From: an uncultured Collinsella sp.
Lineage (GTDB): Bacteria; Actinomycetota; Coriobacteriia; Coriobacteriales; Coriobacteriaceae
DNA: 7,594 nucleotides
Direction of reading: 5' to 3'
Assembly (NCBI GenBank): GCA_900550415.1
Contig: URSO01000079.1
Span: forward strand, 1 to 7,594
Of this stretch, positions 6,221 through 7,594 are shown piece by piece. A program made the position numbers and the translations under genes. The first letter of the stretch is position 1, and the number at the start of each line of letters is the position of its first letter. The notes under the pieces were generated by a model. The model did not search any database, was not told where the DNA came from, and was given only the letters and a program-made list of their open reading frames with translations.

Positions 6221-6505
6221 GTGAGCTGGCGAGGCGATGTCGTGATGGGGAAGTACGGAAAACTGCCGCGTGCCCTTATCGACAACAATATGTTTCCGAG
6301 CGTAGAAGTTGATTGCGGGTCGTTTGTCGTCGTCTGTCCTTGTTGCGGCTCGCAAATACCGTGTCTCGACATTCGGTTCATCGATGCGCGCGACAGACTC
6401 AGCGACGAAGTGAGAAAACGGACAGGCGTTCATATGCCGGTGTACCCGGAGAAATGCCCTGTTTGTGGCCTCGATATCGTGTACGACGCCGGCGACGAGG
6501 GATAG
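6221..6505 (+). CDS. Small zinc-ribbon-like protein, 94 residues
   Basis: I do not recognise a named family. There are two CxxC knuckles, CPCCG (about residues 40-44) and CPVCG (about 82-86), separated by about 37 residues, with an extra Cys near 48 (QIPC). This is the pattern of a four-cysteine zinc ribbon. There is no signal peptide or membrane segment. GTG 6221 is chosen because GGGAAGGGAG lies just before it. An in-frame GTG at 6149 would add 24 residues but has no Shine-Dalgarno site, and ATG 6245 is a further option. It lies 122 bp downstream of the HNH nuclease on the same strand with no terminator visible between them, so co-transcription is possible. A partner role in restriction is speculation. 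It converges with the gene ending at 6544. Confidence 0.65.
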   Translation: MSWRGDVVMGKYGKLPRALIDNNMFPSVEVDCGSFVVVCPCCGSQIPCLDIRFIDARDRLSDEVRKRTGVHMPVYPEKCPVCGLDIVYDAGDEG

Positions 6506-6543
6506 GTGATGCGGAGGAGCTGGCTGTGAAGGCCTCTCCGTCC

Positions 6544-7230
6544 CTACAAATAAATCCCCTCACCGAGTTGCCTGTGGAACTCGGCGTGATGGTCACGTGC
6601 CCAGGTAAAGAGCGCCTGGTCAAAGTCAGTGCGCGTAGCCGGGACGCCAAAGACGCCGGCAACTTCGACGCGCACAAACTCCAGTGCCGGCAGCTTGTTG
6701 ATGGCAGTGAGGGCAAACGGGGATGAGGGCTCCTCGAACAGATAGCGGCTGCCTTGCAGCGCATCGCAACTGGTGCACGTGTTGCCGAGCGACGGGGCTT
6801 TGGAGGCTCGCGCGCCCACGGGCTTGTAGCCGCAGCGCTTATGAAGGTAGTCGCGGATCTCGCCCGGCGCGCAGCCAAGAGCGGGCACGATGGCGAGTGC
6901 GTTGGCGTTGGCCGTGTCGATGGCAATGTGCCCGGCTTCGTTGGGTGCGTGCGCGATGGCGATGCTCTCGTCGTTATCGGTTCGATAGGGAATGCCGAAG
7001 GCCGCGACCGAGGTCTCTTTGTGACACTTCCAGCACTCGCGCTTGCCCAGTACTAGATATATATACGGCGCCGAGAGGTCGGATCGGTCAACACCGGGCA
7101 GCCACTCGGCAAAGGGCTCGGGGTTGACGCCGCTGGGTACATACCAGATCTTCTTGGTCCGGTCCCATTTGGCGCCCAGCGCCTTGGCTTCTTCTTTGTG
7201 CGAAAAGGGGACATCGAGCTCGGTGCGCAT
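6544..7230 (-). CDS. DUF5710 domain-containing protein with two CxxC zinc knuckles
   Basis: The 228-residue product begins with a DUF5710-like domain: LDVPFSHKEEAKALGAKWD, then KKIWYVPSG and FAEWLP (about residues 5-44). The short 'VPF..K..AK.LGA.WD...K.WYVP' module is often found at the edges of primase, helicase or mobile-element proteins and probably binds nucleic acid. The rest has CWKC (66-69) and CTSC (152-155), which could together bind one zinc, and a conserved-looking tail (FDQALFTWARDHHAEFHRQL). No catalytic motif was recognised. The start at 7230 is preferred over 7266 because AAGGAG lies 6 bases before it and the alternative MSHLHLQHQG extension has no ribosome binding site. No clear terminator follows the stop, and the promoter is not evident. 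Role unknown; the domain call is from memory of the family. Confidence 0.78.
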   Translation of the reverse strand: MRTELDVPFSHKEEAKALGAKWDRTKKIWYVPSGVNPEPFAEWLPGVDRSDLSAPYIYLVLGKRECWKCHKETSVAAFGIPYRTDNDESIAIAHAPNEAGHIAIDTANANALAIVPALGCAPGEIRDYLHKRCGYKPVGARASKAPSLGNTCTSCDALQGSRYLFEEPSSPFALTAINKLPALEFVRVEVAGVFGVPATRTDFDQALFTWARDHHAEFHRQLGEGIYL

Positions 7231-7502
7231 GGCGGCTCCTTGGTGCTGCAGGTGCAAGTGGCTCAAGGATACCGCAGAGCGCAGACATCGCGGCGTTTTG
7301 TTGAGAAGCTGCGGCTCGGATGGGTTCGAGACGCGTTGGTCTCGGCCTCGGTGGCTATTGGGCGGTTGGAGCAGTTTGCGGCGCAGTTTTGTGCCTGGCT
7401 ATTGTTGATGTTGGGGTATTGAATTTATTTGGCAGCCATTCGTCAGGTGAATTGATGCTACGTTGCGATGATGGTTGGAGCTGCCAGCGGATTTGGCGAC
7501 AT
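7231..7502. other. Intergenic spacer without a supportable gene
   Basis: Short open frames exist here, for example a hydrophobic plus-strand frame from 7320 that runs into the tRNA terminator. They lack Shine-Dalgarno sites, and one overlaps the gene start at 7230. A weak minus-strand pair, TTCACC with TAAATT about 18 bases on near 7420-7450, might be the promoter of the DUF5710 gene, but I would not rely on it. I see no repeat longer than chance and no attachment-site-like duplication of the tRNA 3' end. Confidence 0.5.
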
Positions 7503-7539
7503 AAAACAAAACAGCCCAGAGACATAGCCTCTGAGCTGT
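7503..7539 (-). terminator. Intrinsic terminator of the tRNA-Val transcript
   Basis: On the minus strand, ACAGC-T-CAGAG, a 7-base loop, then CTCTG-G-GCTGT form an 11-bp stem with one internal U-G pair. TTTGTTTTAT follows directly. The hairpin begins 7 bases after the encoded CCA end of the tRNA, so it ends the tRNA transcript and insulates the gene starting at 7230. Confidence 0.85.
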
Positions 7540-7546
7540 GAACATT

Positions 7547-7594
7547 TGGTGGGCGTTAGAAGATTTGAACTTCTGACCTCTTCCGTGTCAGGGA
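7547..7594 (-). tRNA. tRNA-Val (anticodon GAC), 3' part only
   Basis: Read on the minus strand from the window edge: the anticodon loop CTGACAC with anticodon GAC (7587-7589, U33 before it), a 3' anticodon stem starting GGA, and a short variable region. The T arm is AGAAG-TTCAAAT-CTTCT (7558-7574). The 3' acceptor strand is AACGCCC, followed by discriminator A and an encoded CCA (7547-7549). The 5' acceptor strand (expected GGGCGTT) and the D arm lie beyond the window. Valine follows from the GAC anticodon reading GUC/GUU codons. Confidence 0.88.

Noticed and set aside
7320..7541. Plus-strand frame of 73 codons with a hydrophobic start, possible small membrane protein
   Set aside because: No Shine-Dalgarno site. 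Its end runs through the tRNA terminator hairpin, and the hydrophobicity is limited and composition-driven.
7547..7594. tRNA-Val 3' end as an attachment site for an integrated element
   Set aside because: No second copy of the tRNA 3' sequence and no integrase gene is visible in the window.
1..7594. CRISPR array or prophage remnant
   Set aside because: No regularly spaced direct repeats of 20 bp or more, and no phage structural, integrase or cas-like gene was seen.

Overview
The window looks like chromosomal DNA from a high-GC actinobacterium, most likely a gut member of the Coriobacteriia (Collinsella-like). This is an inference from the GC-rich third codon positions of the large peptidase gene, an M16C 'presequence protease'-type peptidase in a bacterium, consensus Shine-Dalgarno sites, and intergenic spaces filled with long hairpins. 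No marker gene in the window settles the taxonomy.

Layout from left to right. (1) 23-705: a minus-strand hicA-hicB toxin-antitoxin operon. It has a well-formed promoter, a perfect 8+8 bp palindrome between the promoter and hicA (probable HicB operator), and two LexA/SOS-box-like sites over the -35 and -10 elements. (2) 706-924: an intergenic strip with a 26+26 bp perfect inverted repeat (MITE/REP-like) and an intrinsic terminator for the gene that follows. (3) 925-3966, minus: a 1013-residue M16C zinc metallopeptidase. (4) 3967-4308: a 342-bp spacer. It holds a bounded, imperfect inverted-repeat element of about 140 bp with five variants of one 13-bp motif. (5) 4309-4800, minus: a 163-residue protein I do not recognise. 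(6) 5016-6098, plus: a probable modification-dependent (type IV-like) restriction endonuclease with an SRA/YDG-like N-terminal half and an HNH C-terminal domain. A small four-cysteine zinc-ribbon-like protein follows on the same strand (6221-6505). (7) 6544-7230, minus: a 228-residue protein with an N-terminal DUF5710-like domain and two CxxC knuckles. (8) 7231-7594: a spacer with no gene I can support, then an intrinsic terminator and the 3' two thirds of a minus-strand tRNA-Val(GAC) cut by the window edge.

The genes do not form one pathway. Two are defence or stress modules: hicAB, possibly SOS-controlled, and the SRA-HNH nuclease. The tRNA and peptidase are housekeeping in character. The HNH gene and the hicAB promoter region are visibly more AT-rich than the peptidase, which fits accessory DNA inserted among core genes. 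The best leads are the LexA-like control of hicAB, the repeat element upstream of the peptidase, and the SRA-HNH/zinc-ribbon pair.
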